A stretch of 64,000 nucleotides of DNA, taken from the NCBI GenBank assembly GCA_902798425.1, contig CADBWR010000014.1, positions 1 to 64,000 of the forward strand. The letters are read 5' to 3'. Shown piece after piece: positions 40,020 through 47,992 of this stretch; position 1 is the first letter of the stretch, and each line of letters opens with the position of its first letter. A program made the position numbers and the translations under genes. The notes beneath the pieces are model-generated. The model did no database searches, was not told where the DNA came from, and saw only the letters and a list, made by a program, of their open reading frames with translations. The stretch comes from an uncultured Bacteroidales bacterium. GTDB taxonomy: Bacteria > Bacteroidota > Bacteroidia > Bacteroidales > Bacteroidaceae.

Positions 40020-40796
40020 GTGTTTTTCGAATTTGGTATAAAGGACATTATCGACATCGTACTGGTCGCCCTGACCTTGTTCTATGTCTATCGACTTATG
40101 AAGGAGTCGCGCTCGCTGAACGTCTTCATGGGTATTCTGGTGTTCATCGTCTTCTGGCTGGTCGTCTCGCACGTGCTGGAAATGAAACTGCTGGGCAGCA
40201 TCCTGGACAAGTTGGTGTCAGTGGGTGTCATCGGCCTCATCATCCTGTTCCAGGAGGATATCCGTAAGTTCCTTTACAACTTGGGCGGTCACCAACGCAT
40301 GAGAGCACTCCGCAGATTGTTTTCCACCAATGACAAGAAGGAGAACAGCGAACAGCTGAAACAGACCATCATGCCCATTGTAATGGCCTGCATGTCGATG
40401 AGTAAGAAGAAGGTGGGTGCACTGATTGTCATCCAGCGTGCCACGCCTTTGGACGACATCGTGGCTACGGGTGAGCACATTGATGCCTTCATCAGTCAGC
40501 AGCTGGTAGAAAACATCTTCTTCAAGAACTCACCCCTGCACGACGGTGCCATGATCATAGCCCACCAGCGCATCAAGGCAGCAGGCTGCATCCTGCCAGT
40601 GAGCCACAACCTCGACATTCCCAAAGAACTGGGACTACGCCACCGCGCCGCATTGGGCATCACGCACGAAAGCGACTGCATAGCCATCGTGGTCAGCGAG
40701 GAGACAGGCAGCATCAGTGTAGCCATCCGCAGCGAGTTCCAGCTGCGTCTCTCTGCAGAGAAGTTGGAGAGCATACTTACCCAGGAGCTTATGTAA
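40020..40796 (+). CDS. cdaA: Diadenylate cyclase CdaA (c-di-AMP synthase)
   Basis: 258 residues from a GTG at 40020 (MFFEFGIKDIIDIVLVALTL). Three N-terminal membrane segments (about 8-24, 35-52, 60-78) precede a DAC domain with PLHDGAMII (DGA at 175-177) and LRHRAALGI (RHR at 207-209), the catalytic motifs that fuse two ATP into cyclic di-AMP. c-di-AMP controls osmotic balance and cell-wall homeostasis. It sits in the inner membrane and follows folP. The 43-bp spacer is a degenerate repeat of TAGTGAAATAGTAAA type. Confidence 0.95.
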   Translation: MFFEFGIKDIIDIVLVALTLFYVYRLMKESRSLNVFMGILVFIVFWLVVSHVLEMKLLGSILDKLVSVGVIGLIILFQEDIRKFLYNLGGHQRMRALRRLFSTNDKKENSEQLKQTIMPIVMACMSMSKKKVGALIVIQRATPLDDIVATGEHIDAFISQQLVENIFFKNSPLHDGAMIIAHQRIKAAGCILPVSHNLDIPKELGLRHRAALGITHESDCIAIVVSEETGSISVAIRSEFQLRLSAEKLESILTQELM

Positions 40797-40806
40797 ACGT
40801 ATACGC

Positions 40807-40847
40807 TAAATAATTGATAATTGATAATTGATAATTGATAATTAATT
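40807..40847. repeat. Tandem AATTGAT repeats upstream of pta
   Basis: TAATTGATAATTGATAATTG continues as a 7-bp tandem (ATAATTG) for about 40 bp. It fills most of the cdaA-pta spacer and overlaps the pta -33 region. Confidence 0.8.
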
Positions 40848-40857
40848 TGTAACTTTG
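40828..40857 (+). promoter_or_regulatory. sigma-ABfr promoter for pta-ackA
   Basis: TTG at 40828-40830 (inside the AATTGAT tandem), a 19-bp spacer, TAACTTTG at 40850-40857. The pta ATG is 40 bp downstream. Confidence 0.7.
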
Positions 40858-40897
40858 CAGACAAGTAAAACATTATTCAATAAAATAAAGACAAACT

Positions 40898-41908
40898 ATG
40901 GATTTATTAAGTCAAATTGTAGCGCGTGCGAAGAGTAACAAGCAGCGCATCGTGCTCCCTGAAGCAGAAGAGGAGCGTACCCTGTGTGCAGCCGACAAGG
41001 CTCTGGGTGATGAACTGGCAGGCATCATCCTGATTGGTAACCCCGCCAAGGTGGAAGCTCTGGCTAAGGAGAAGGGACTGAAGAACATTGGCAAGGCTAC
41101 CCTCATCGACCCGGAGAACTACGACCAGAGCGAGGAACTGGCAGAAAAGCTGGCAGAGATTCGCAAGAGCAAGGGTATGACCATTGAGGAGGCTCGCAAA
41201 CTCATCAAGAATCCGCTATACCTGGGTTGTATGATTATCAAGACCGAGGGTGCTGATGGTCAGATTAGCGGTGCACTGTCAACAACTGGCGACACGCTTC
41301 GCCCTGCCTTGCAGATTATCAAGTGCCAGCCCGGCATTACCTGTGTCAGCGGTGGTCTGCTGCTTATCTCTAAGCAGAAGCAATATGGTGAGGATGGTGT
41401 TCTCGTCGTTGCCGACGTAGCTGTAACACCTATGCCCGATGCTAACCAGCTGTCGCAGATTGCTGTCTGCACCGCCCAGATGGCTAAGGCTGTAGCAGGC
41501 TTTAAGGAGCCACGCGTAGCTATGCTGAGCTTCTCTACAAAGGGTTCTGCCAAGCACGAGGTAGTAGACAAGGTTGTCGAGGCTACTCGTCTGGCTAAGG
41601 AGCTCGCCCCGTCGCTGAAGATTGACGGTGAGCTGCAGGCTGACGCCGCTCTGGTGCCCAGCGTAGGTGCCAAGAAGGCTCCCGGTTCTGACATTGCCGG
41701 TAAGGCCAACGTACTGGTATTCCCCAACCTGGAGGTAGGTAACATCGGTTATAAGATGGTACAGCGCCTGGGTGATGCTATCGCTATCGGTCCTGTGCTG
41801 CAGGGTATTGCCCGTCCTGTCAATGACCTCTCTCGTGGCTGCTCTATCGATGACATTTATTATATGATTGCCATCACAGCCTGCCAGGCTATGGACGCGA
41901 AGAAATAG
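40898..41908 (+). CDS. pta: Phosphate acetyltransferase
   Basis: 336 residues, the compact class I form. It converts acetyl-CoA and phosphate to acetyl phosphate. Visible: IVLPEAEEERTLCAADKALG, GADGQISGALSTTGDTLRPA, AMLSFSTKGSAKHEVVDKV, LKIDGELQADAALVPSVGAK, NVLVFPNLEVGNIGYKMVQR and LGDAIAIGPVLQGIARPVND, all standard for Pta. It is followed by ackA after a 38-bp repeat spacer, giving the acetate pathway that yields ATP in fermentation. Codon use is that of a highly expressed gene (GCT, GGT, CGT preferred). Confidence 0.97.
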   Translation: MDLLSQIVARAKSNKQRIVLPEAEEERTLCAADKALGDELAGIILIGNPAKVEALAKEKGLKNIGKATLIDPENYDQSEELAEKLAEIRKSKGMTIEEARKLIKNPLYLGCMIIKTEGADGQISGALSTTGDTLRPALQIIKCQPGITCVSGGLLLISKQKQYGEDGVLVVADVAVTPMPDANQLSQIAVCTAQMAKAVAGFKEPRVAMLSFSTKGSAKHEVVDKVVEATRLAKELAPSLKIDGELQADAALVPSVGAKKAPGSDIAGKANVLVFPNLEVGNIGYKMVQRLGDAIAIGPVLQGIARPVNDLSRGCSIDDIYYMIAITACQAMDAKK

Positions 41909-41941
41909 TTAAGAGTTAAGAATTAAGAGTTAGGAGTTAAG
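41907..41941. repeat. Tandem TTAAGAG repeats in the pta-ackA spacer
   Basis: GTTAAGAGTTAAGAATTAAG, then AGTTAGGAGTTAAG: a degenerate 7-8 bp tandem that makes up almost the whole spacer between the two genes. Confidence 0.75.
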
Positions 41942-41946
41942 AAAAT

Positions 41947-43137
41947 ATGAAGATATTAGTATTAAACTGTGGCTCATCGTCAATCAAGTACGCACTGTAC
42001 AATATGGACGATAAGAGTGTGATGACCAGCGGAGGTGCTGAGCGCGTAGGTTTGGACAATGCCTTTGTCAAGGTGAAGCTGGCCAATGGCGAGAAGAAGC
42101 AGATTATGCACGACATCCCTGAGCATACAGAGGGGGTGAAGTTTATCTTCTCACTGCTCACCGACCCCGAAATTGGTGTCATCAAGAGTCTTGACGAGAT
42201 TGATGCCGTAGGACACCGTATGGTGCATGGCGGCGAGAAGTTCAACAAGTCTGTAGTACTCACCGACGAGGTGCTGAAGGCCTTCGAGGAGTGCTCTGAC
42301 CTGGCTCCACTGCACAACCCTGCCAACCTGAAGGGTGTGAACGCTGTGAAGGAGCTGATGCCTGGTCTGCCCCAGATCGGCGTGTTCGACACCGCCTTCC
42401 ACCAGACCATGCCTGCCAAGGCTTATATGTATGCCATTCCCTACGAGCTGTACGAGAAGTACGGTGTGCGCCGCTATGGTTTCCACGGCACCTCACACCG
42501 CTATGTATCAGCCCGTGCTCTGGAGTTCTTAGGCATGAAGGCCGAGGGTACCAAGATGATTACCTGCCACATCGGCAATGGCGGTTCTATCGCTGCTGTT
42601 CTCGACGGCAAGTGCATCGACACCTCAATGGGTCTTACCCCACTGGAGGGTCTCGTGATGGGCACCCGTTCAGGAGACATCGACGGTGGTGCTGTAACCT
42701 TCCTGGAGAAGAAGCTGGGTCTGGATGCTGACGGGATGTCGAATCTGCTGAACAAGAAGAGTGGTGTTGCCGGTATTACTGGCGGTTCCAGCGATATGCG
42801 CGATGTAGAGAATGCTGCCAAAGCCGGCGAGCCCCGTGCCGTGCTGGCTCAGGAGATGTATTTCTACCGCATCAAGAAGTATATCGGTGCCTATGCTGCC
42901 GCTATGGGTGGTGTTGATGTCATCGTCTTCACGGCTGGTGTCGGCGAGAATCAGATTGGCATGCGCTCAGAGGTCTGCAAGGGCTTGGAGTTCCTGGGTG
43001 TGAAGTTCGATGAGCAGAAGAACAACATCCGTGGCGAAGAGGCTATCATCTCTGCCGATGACTCAAAGGTCAAGGTTGTCGTTATTCCTACCGACGAGGA
43101 GTTGATGATTGCCACCGACACCATGAATCTGCTGTAA
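41947..43137 (+). CDS. ackA: Acetate kinase
   Basis: 396 residues. It transfers phosphate from acetyl phosphate to ADP, forming acetate and ATP. ASKHA-fold motifs: LVLNCGSSSIKYALYNM at the start, GHRMVHGGEKF, YGFHGTSHRYVSARALEF, HIGNGGSIAAVLDGKCIDTS, FTAGVGENQIGMRSEVCKGL and VVIPTDEELMIATDT. All the phosphate-binding and catalytic segments are intact. It ends the pta-ackA operon; two hairpins follow the stop. Confidence 0.97.
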   Translation: MKILVLNCGSSSIKYALYNMDDKSVMTSGGAERVGLDNAFVKVKLANGEKKQIMHDIPEHTEGVKFIFSLLTDPEIGVIKSLDEIDAVGHRMVHGGEKFNKSVVLTDEVLKAFEECSDLAPLHNPANLKGVNAVKELMPGLPQIGVFDTAFHQTMPAKAYMYAIPYELYEKYGVRRYGFHGTSHRYVSARALEFLGMKAEGTKMITCHIGNGGSIAAVLDGKCIDTSMGLTPLEGLVMGTRSGDIDGGAVTFLEKKLGLDADGMSNLLNKKSGVAGITGGSSDMRDVENAAKAGEPRAVLAQEMYFYRIKKYIGAYAAAMGGVDVIVFTAGVGENQIGMRSEVCKGLEFLGVKFDEQKNNIRGEEAIISADDSKVKVVVIPTDEELMIATDTMNLL

Positions 43138-43156
43138 GCGGTTCCTGTAAATGGTC

Positions 43157-43183
43157 GCTGTAAACGGTTCCCCCGTTTACAGC
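43157..43183. terminator. Hairpin after ackA
   Basis: GCTGTAAACGG (43157-43167) pairs with CCGTTTACAGC (43173-43183) around a five-base loop. There is no T-run directly after it, so it may act with the stronger hairpin at 43192-43231. Confidence 0.6.
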
Positions 43184-43191
43184 TGTTTATA

Positions 43192-43231
43192 AAGAAATAA
43201 GCGAGGCTCAGAACAGCCTCGCTTATTTCTT
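43192..43231. terminator. Bidirectional terminator between ackA and kdgK
   Basis: AAGAAATAAGCGAGGCT (43192-43208) pairs perfectly over 17 bp with AGCCTCGCTTATTTCTT (43215-43231), loop CAGAAC. The A/T-rich stem base serves both strands. The hairpin covers two bases of the kdgK stop codon. Confidence 0.88.
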
Positions 43232-44288
43232 ATCCGATGGTCTTGTAGAGCGTTGATATGTTGTAGTGTCCTTTCAAGACGTCCAGTATCTCTTCTTCCG
43301 TCGACAGGTTGAAGTCGCCAGGAATGGTGTTCTTCAGTGCAGCCGCTGCCAACGAATAGTTCAACTGCTGTTGGCGGTCGTCGGGATAAAGGCTGATAGC
43401 ATGGAGCCAGCCGCCCATAAAGGCATCGCCCACACCCACAGGGTCTATGACATCAGGGATATCGACGATAGGAGCCTGCAACAGCTGGTTGTCCGACCAG
43501 AGCAGTGCGGTAAGGGTGTGGTGCTTGGATGATATCTCGTTACGCATACCCATCATCCACTGCTTGACACGCGGATAGGCAGCATGGAGTTCGTCAAACC
43601 ACTCGCCATACTCCTTCATCTGCATCTGAAAGTGGGAGTCGAGCGCGGTGAAGGGAGGCTGCGGATGCTGTGACAGCCAGTCGAACTCTACAGCATCGCC
43701 AAACATCATATCGCAACGGGAGAGCATGCGACTCAAAGTCTCACGCGGTGCTGCCCCTTCGTATTTCCACAGATTCTTGCGGTAGTTGATATCGAAACAG
43801 ACGGTGATGCCCAGTTCATCGGCTATGTCAAGGGCTTCGAAGGTAGCGTCAGCAGCCTGCTGCGAGATGGCAGCAGTGATGCCTGACACGTGGAAGTAGT
43901 CACAGTCTTTCAGAATCTCACGCCAGGGAATCATACCAGGTTTCAGGTCGAAGTAGGCTGAGTTGGCACGGTCGTAGATAACCTTAGGTGCCCGCATGCC
44001 GGCAGCAGGCTCGAAATAATAGGTACCAATACGCTGTCCGCCATAAAGTACGCGACTGGTGTCAACACCCAACTGTGCCAGACTCATGGCACCAGCATGG
44101 CCGACAGGGGTATCTGGCAATCGGGTGATATAAGTCACCTTCTCGCCCTGCGTAGCCAGTGACACAGCAACATTAGCCTCACTGCCACCATACTTGCTAG
44201 TAAACAGGTCGCCCTGTGTCAAACGAAGCTGTCCCGGTTTGGAAAACCTAAGCAGCAACTCGCCAAAAGTAACGATTTTCTTTTTCAT
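43230..44288 (-). CDS. kdgK: PfkB-family sugar kinase, probably 2-dehydro-3-deoxygluconokinase
   Basis: 352 residues from the ATG at 44288 (MKKKIVTFGELLLRFSKPGQ). PfkB signature: KYGGSEANVAVSLATQGEKV near the start and IDPVGVGDAFMGGWLHAIS near the end with the catalytic Asp of GVGDAF; most family members have GAGD here. Features pointing to KdgK are the YYFEPAAGMRAPKVIYDRAN substrate loop and INYRKNLW. It would phosphorylate 2-keto-3-deoxygluconate to KDPG in uronic-acid breakdown. This fits with uxuB and the uronate-related cassette further right. A related ribo- or fructokinase role is less likely. Confidence 0.85.
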   Translation of the reverse strand: MKKKIVTFGELLLRFSKPGQLRLTQGDLFTSKYGGSEANVAVSLATQGEKVTYITRLPDTPVGHAGAMSLAQLGVDTSRVLYGGQRIGTYYFEPAAGMRAPKVIYDRANSAYFDLKPGMIPWREILKDCDYFHVSGITAAISQQAADATFEALDIADELGITVCFDINYRKNLWKYEGAAPRETLSRMLSRCDMMFGDAVEFDWLSQHPQPPFTALDSHFQMQMKEYGEWFDELHAAYPRVKQWMMGMRNEISSKHHTLTALLWSDNQLLQAPIVDIPDVIDPVGVGDAFMGGWLHAISLYPDDRQQQLNYSLAAAALKNTIPGDFNLSTEEEILDVLKGHYNISTLYKTIG

Positions 44289-44319
44289 TGACTCGTTCAG
44301 TATTTTGTGTTTGTATCCA

Positions 44320-45084
44320 TCAAGGCCGACTCTCACCCTCCACATATTCCTCCAGGAACATGTGTTCACCATCATAGACGGCATAGGTGAACTGACTAAT
44401 CCAATCGCCCAGAATCATCAGACGCGTATTACGAGCCAGTTTAATGTCCAGTTCAATATGCCGGTGTCCGAAGATGAAGTAGTCGATATTGGGGTGGTCT
44501 TTGATATACTCCTTGGCAAAGAGCACCAGGTGTTCCTTGTCCTCACCCAGATAGACCACATCGTTGTTTTCCTTATGCTTGATATAGCTATGCTTGGCCC
44601 ATGCCAGTCCGAAGCTGACGCCCCAACGGGGATGCAGACCAGAGAAGAGCCACTGGCATACCTTATTATGGAAGATGGCACGAATGAACTTAAACGACTT
44701 GTTGGGGTCGCCCATGCCGTCGCCATGTGCCAGGAAGAACTCATGACCGTAGATCTCAGTGGTCTCTGGCTTCTTGTGCAGAATGACGCCACACTCCTTT
44801 TCCAAGTATTCGTAGGCCCAGATGTCGTGGTTGCCCGTGAAGTAATGTACCTCGACACCCATATCTGTCAGTTCCGACAACTTACCCAGAAAACGGGTGA
44901 AGCCCTTGGGGACTACATATTTATATTCGTACCAAAAATCGAAGATGTCGCCCAACAGATAGATGGCGGCAGCCTTCTCCTTGATGGAGTCAAGGAAACG
45001 CACCAGACGACGCTCCTGTGTACGCTGATGGGGCACAGCCAACGAGCCAAGGTGGGCATCAGAAAGGAAATAGACGTTCTTCAT
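44320..45084 (-). CDS. lpxH: UDP-2,3-diacylglucosamine hydrolase-like phosphoesterase
   Basis: 254 residues from the ATG at 45084 (MKNVYFLSDAHLGSLAVPHQ). Calcineurin-like metallophosphoesterase with both metal sites: SDAHLG, LLGDIFDFW, FTGNHDIWAYE, LAHGDGMG and IFGHRHIELD. Length and motifs fit the LpxH-type enzymes that cleave UDP-diacylglucosamine to lipid X and UMP in lipid A synthesis; Bacteroidetes carry LpxH-like forms. It is peripheral to the inner membrane. It precedes kdgK on the same strand with a 31-bp gap. A general phosphoesterase cannot be excluded. Confidence 0.85.
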   Translation of the reverse strand: MKNVYFLSDAHLGSLAVPHQRTQERRLVRFLDSIKEKAAAIYLLGDIFDFWYEYKYVVPKGFTRFLGKLSELTDMGVEVHYFTGNHDIWAYEYLEKECGVILHKKPETTEIYGHEFFLAHGDGMGDPNKSFKFIRAIFHNKVCQWLFSGLHPRWGVSFGLAWAKHSYIKHKENNDVVYLGEDKEHLVLFAKEYIKDHPNIDYFIFGHRHIELDIKLARNTRLMILGDWISQFTYAVYDGEHMFLEEYVEGESRP

Positions 45085-45085
45085 A

Positions 45086-45123
45086 CAATAACCATTAACC
45101 AATAACCATCAACCGTTAACCGT
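45086..45123. repeat. Tandem AACCATTAACC repeats in the DUF59-lpxH spacer
   Basis: ATAACCATTAACCAATAACC then ATCAACCGTTAACCGTT: a 7-8 bp degenerate tandem that fills the whole spacer between two minus-strand genes. Confidence 0.75.
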
Positions 45124-45444
45124 TTAGTCAAACCCAAGTTCTACGCGGGCTTCTTCACTCATCATACTCTGATCCCAGGCGGGTTCAAAGACCAGATTGA
45201 CGTTGGCGCCTTTAACACCATCAACGCTCTCTACCTTCGTACGCACATCCTCTAGAATGAAATCGGCAGCAGGACAGTTAGGGGCAGTGAATGTCATATC
45301 CATATCCACAGAGCCATCGTCCTGCACATCAATCTTATATATCATGCCCAAGTCATAGATATTGACAGGGATCTCGGGGTCGTAGACCGTTTTCAGCACA
45401 TCAACGATGCGCTCCTCAAGTATTGTTTTTTCTTTTTGTGTCAT
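45124..45444 (-). CDS. MIP18/DUF59 iron-sulfur assembly factor (SufT/PaaD-like)
   Basis: 106 residues from the ATG at 45444 (MTQKEKTILEERIVDVLKTV). The DUF59 core YDPEIPVNIYDLGMIYKIDV and TFTAPNCPAADFILEDV, with its conserved cysteine, are clear, followed by VNLVFEPAWDQSMMSEEAR. Such proteins help insert or assemble Fe-S clusters. A much longer in-frame extension crosses the promoter and is rejected. It diverges from a Fur-family regulator across a nearly palindromic promoter, which suggests iron- or metal-responsive control. Confidence 0.9.
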   Translation of the reverse strand: MTQKEKTILEERIVDVLKTVYDPEIPVNIYDLGMIYKIDVQDDGSVDMDMTFTAPNCPAADFILEDVRTKVESVDGVKGANVNLVFEPAWDQSMMSEEARVELGFD

Positions 45445-45465
45445 AATAATATCTGTCTTCTGTTG

Positions 45466-45494
45466 CAAAGGTACGAAAAAATTTCGTATCTTTG
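45466..45494. promoter_or_regulatory. Symmetric divergent promoters for DUF59 and Fur genes
   Basis: CAAAGGTA at 45466-45473 (TACCTTTG on the minus strand) and TATCTTTG at 45487-45494 (plus strand) face outward. The whole block from GCAAAGGTACGAAA to TTTCGTATCTTTGC is a palindrome with one mismatch. The plus-strand TTG at 45463-45465, a candidate -33, touches the minus-strand -7 box. Confidence 0.75.
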
Positions 45495-45517
45495 CAGACG
45501 AAACTAAAAAAATTACT

Positions 45518-45967
45518 ATGCAACACCTCGACATCTCTGACGAACAGGTTCTTGACAATGCCGGCATCCGCGTGACAGCCGTACGTCTGCTCATCTGGCG
45601 CAAGGTGCGCCATGAGTTCAGCGATGCCTTCAGCTTGGCAGACCTGGAAGCAGCCCTGCCCACTGTCGACCGCTCCACCATCTTCCGCACGCTGACACTG
45701 CTCTCTGAGGCCCACCTGCTGCACGATATCGACGATGGCACGGGGTCACAGAAATACTGTGTATGTCATCTGGACGACACCCGCCAGTGCTATGGTCATG
45801 TGCATCTGACCTGTCGCCAATGCCATCGCACCTTCTGCCTGAAAGATGTACACATCCCCTCTGTCCCGCTGCCTGCAGGTTTCCAGATAGAAGAGGCAGA
45901 GTATGTGGTAAAGGGCATCTGTCCACAATGCAATAATAAAGGTACGCGTATAAGAACAAACAACTAA
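45518..45967 (+). CDS. Fur-family transcriptional regulator
   Basis: 149 residues from the ATG at 45518. An N-terminal winged helix (NAGIRVTAVRLLIWRKVRHE, LPTVDRSTIFRTLTLLSEAH) is followed by a dimerisation and metal domain with CYGHVHLTCRQCHRTFCL and GICPQCNN. The CxxC pairs form the structural zinc site, and HVH belongs to the regulatory metal site. It could be Fur, Zur or PerR. It faces the DUF59 gene across a symmetric promoter and is followed 11 bp later by a Na+/alanine symporter gene on the same strand. Autoregulation at the palindrome is likely but not shown. Confidence 0.9.
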   Translation: MQHLDISDEQVLDNAGIRVTAVRLLIWRKVRHEFSDAFSLADLEAALPTVDRSTIFRTLTLLSEAHLLHDIDDGTGSQKYCVCHLDDTRQCYGHVHLTCRQCHRTFCLKDVHIPSVPLPAGFQIEEAEYVVKGICPQCNNKGTRIRTNN

Positions 45968-45978
45968 ACAGACCGTAT

Positions 45979-47412
45979 ATGAACTTCAACGAACTGATTA
46001 CCTCCGTAAACGATGCCGTTTGGGGTTATGTACTCATTGTAGCTCTGGTAGGCTGTGGCCTGTGGTTTACCATTAAGACTCGCTTTGTACAGTTCCGCAT
46101 GGTGGGCGAGATGTTCCGACTGCTGACGGACTCGGCAGTCAACACCGTAGAAGAGCAAGTAGAGGAACACAAAAATGGACAGACCAGCAAGCACATCTCT
46201 TCATTCCAAGCCTTTGCGGTCAGTGTGGCCACACGTGTGGGAACAGGCAACTTAGCAGGTGTTGCATCAGCCATTGCCATTGGTGGTCCTGGCGCCGTCT
46301 TCTGGATGTGGATTATCGCCTTGATGGGTTCGGCAACAGCTTTTGTCGAGTCGACATTGGCACAGCTGTACAAGCAACCCCACAAGGACTCGTTCATTGG
46401 TGGTCCTGCCTACTACATCCAGAAAGGTATGAAAAAACGCTGGATGGCCGTCACCTTTGCCATCCTCATCACCTGTCAGTTTGGTCTGTCTAACAACTCC
46501 ATACAAGCCAACACCATCTGTGGAGCTATGCAGGAAGCCTTTGGCTGGTCGCCGCTGTGGGTAGGCATCTGCTTGGCAATAATTGCCCTGTTCATTGTCT
46601 TTGGAGGCATTCAGCGTATTGCCCAGGTCAGCGCAGTGCTGGTGCCTGTGATGGCTGTCGGCTATCTGCTACTGGCCGTTGTCATTATCATCATGAATAT
46701 CGGACTAATACCATATATATTCAAGATTATCATTGAAGATGCTTTTGGCATTGAACAGATAGCAGGTGGCGGTATTGGTGCCACAATCATGAATGGTGTG
46801 AAGCGCGGACTGTTCTCTAACGAGGCAGGCGAAGGCAGTGCACCCAACGTAGCAGCGACAGCTACCGTATCGCATCCCGTCAAACAGGGCCTCATCCAGG
46901 CGTTGGGCGTTTTCACGGATACCTTGTTGGTATGCTCGTGTACAGCCTTTATCATCTTGATCAGCGGATTCTATAAGTCGCCAGAACTGAACGGCATCGC
47001 CCTCACACAGACAGCCTTGCAGTCGGAGGTGGGTAGCGCAGGACCTGTCTTCATCGCCGTGGCCATTCTGCTCTTTGCCTTCTCCAGCATCATCGGCAAC
47101 TACTATTATGGTGAGGCCAACATCCGTTTCATCACACCCAGCAACACGGTGATGACCATCTACCGTATCTGCTCGGCAGGAGTCATGGTTGTCTTCGGTG
47201 CCATAGCCAGCTTCGAACTCGTCTGGAACATCGTCGACTTCTTCATGGCTTTCCTCACAGCATGCAACCTCATCGCCATCGTCTTCCTGGGACGTTATGC
47301 CTTCCGACTGTTGGATGACTATCGGCAGCAGAAACGGAAAGGCATAAAAGAACCCGTCTTCCACCGCAGGCAGCTGCCTGAGATAGAAGACGAGATAGAG
47401 TGTTGGGAATAA
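45979..47412 (+). CDS. Sodium:alanine symporter family protein (AGCS)
   Basis: 477 residues with about ten membrane segments (ALVGCGLWFTIKTRFVQFRM, MWIIALMGSATAFVESTLAQ, LVPVMAVGYLLLAVVIIIMN, FIAVAILLFAFSSIIGNYYY). The AGCS signatures are present: VATRVGTGNLAGVASAIAIG, GGPAYYIQKGMKK and GLFSNEAGEGSAPNVAATA. It imports alanine or glycine with Na+ across the inner membrane. The start MNFNELITSVNDAVWGYVLI is typical. It likely shares the Fur-gene promoter. It converges with the DUF3332 gene, leaving only 7 bp between stops. Confidence 0.94.
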   Translation: MNFNELITSVNDAVWGYVLIVALVGCGLWFTIKTRFVQFRMVGEMFRLLTDSAVNTVEEQVEEHKNGQTSKHISSFQAFAVSVATRVGTGNLAGVASAIAIGGPGAVFWMWIIALMGSATAFVESTLAQLYKQPHKDSFIGGPAYYIQKGMKKRWMAVTFAILITCQFGLSNNSIQANTICGAMQEAFGWSPLWVGICLAIIALFIVFGGIQRIAQVSAVLVPVMAVGYLLLAVVIIIMNIGLIPYIFKIIIEDAFGIEQIAGGGIGATIMNGVKRGLFSNEAGEGSAPNVAATATVSHPVKQGLIQALGVFTDTLLVCSCTAFIILISGFYKSPELNGIALTQTALQSEVGSAGPVFIAVAILLFAFSSIIGNYYYGEANIRFITPSNTVMTIYRICSAGVMVVFGAIASFELVWNIVDFFMAFLTACNLIAIVFLGRYAFRLLDDYRQQKRKGIKEPVFHRRQLPEIEDEIECWE

Positions 47413-47419
47413 CGTTCCC

Positions 47420-47971
47420 TTAGTTCATCGCAAAGAAGGTGCCATTGGCAGCCATGCGAGCGTCATAGACACCAACCTCGTTGAGGGTGAAGTTACGGGT
47501 CTCGCCATTGACGTTAGCCTGGATGCTACCGTCAGCATTGAAGCGGAACAGCTCCTTAACAGCACCATTCTGTTCAACGCTCCAAGAGTCGTTCTCCTCG
47601 TTGTGGATGAAGTTAGTAATCTCACCAGTAGGAGCCTTGACCTCATAACCGTTTTTCAGGGTGGTAACAGCATAGTAGCGACCGTCCTGACCCAAGACCT
47701 GCTTGGTAGTACCGATGTTAGAAGCTACGGGGTTGCTGCCAGACCAGAACTCGATGGTGTTGAGTACGAGGATGTCAACGAACTGGCAAATACCACCAAC
47801 GATGGGTACCAGGAAGAAACCTACGATGGCGTTAACGAACTTGCTGCTGGTCATGTGGTTCTGCCAGTTGATGTACTTGTTCCAAAGACCATACTTACCT
47901 ACGAAACAAGAACTGAACAGGAAGGTTGCTGCCAAGAAGCAGGCTGCGACTTTCAAACTAATTTTCTTCAT
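47420..47971 (-). CDS. DUF3332 family lipoprotein
   Basis: 183 residues with a lipoprotein signal (AACFLAATFLFSSCFVGKYG). A central hydrophobic region (FVNAIVGFFLVPIVGGICQF, VDILVLNTIEFWSGSNP) is typical of DUF3332, followed by a small beta domain (GRYYAVTTLKNGYEVKAPTG, FRFNADGSIQANVNGETRNF). Function unknown. Codon use (GTA, CCA and AAC-rich) suggests good expression. It is separated by 21 bp from wbqC upstream on the same strand, so it may end that operon. Confidence 0.85.
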   Translation of the reverse strand: MKKISLKVAACFLAATFLFSSCFVGKYGLWNKYINWQNHMTSSKFVNAIVGFFLVPIVGGICQFVDILVLNTIEFWSGSNPVASNIGTTKQVLGQDGRYYAVTTLKNGYEVKAPTGEITNFIHNEENDSWSVEQNGAVKELFRFNADGSIQANVNGETRNFTLNEVGVYDARMAANGTFFAMN

Positions 47972-47992
47972 AATTTTTTTGTTTTAAAGGGT

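Noticed and set aside
45445..45741. A longer N-terminal extension of the DUF59 protein
   Set aside because: It would run across the divergent promoter and into the Fur gene; the Met at 45444 gives a normal family start.
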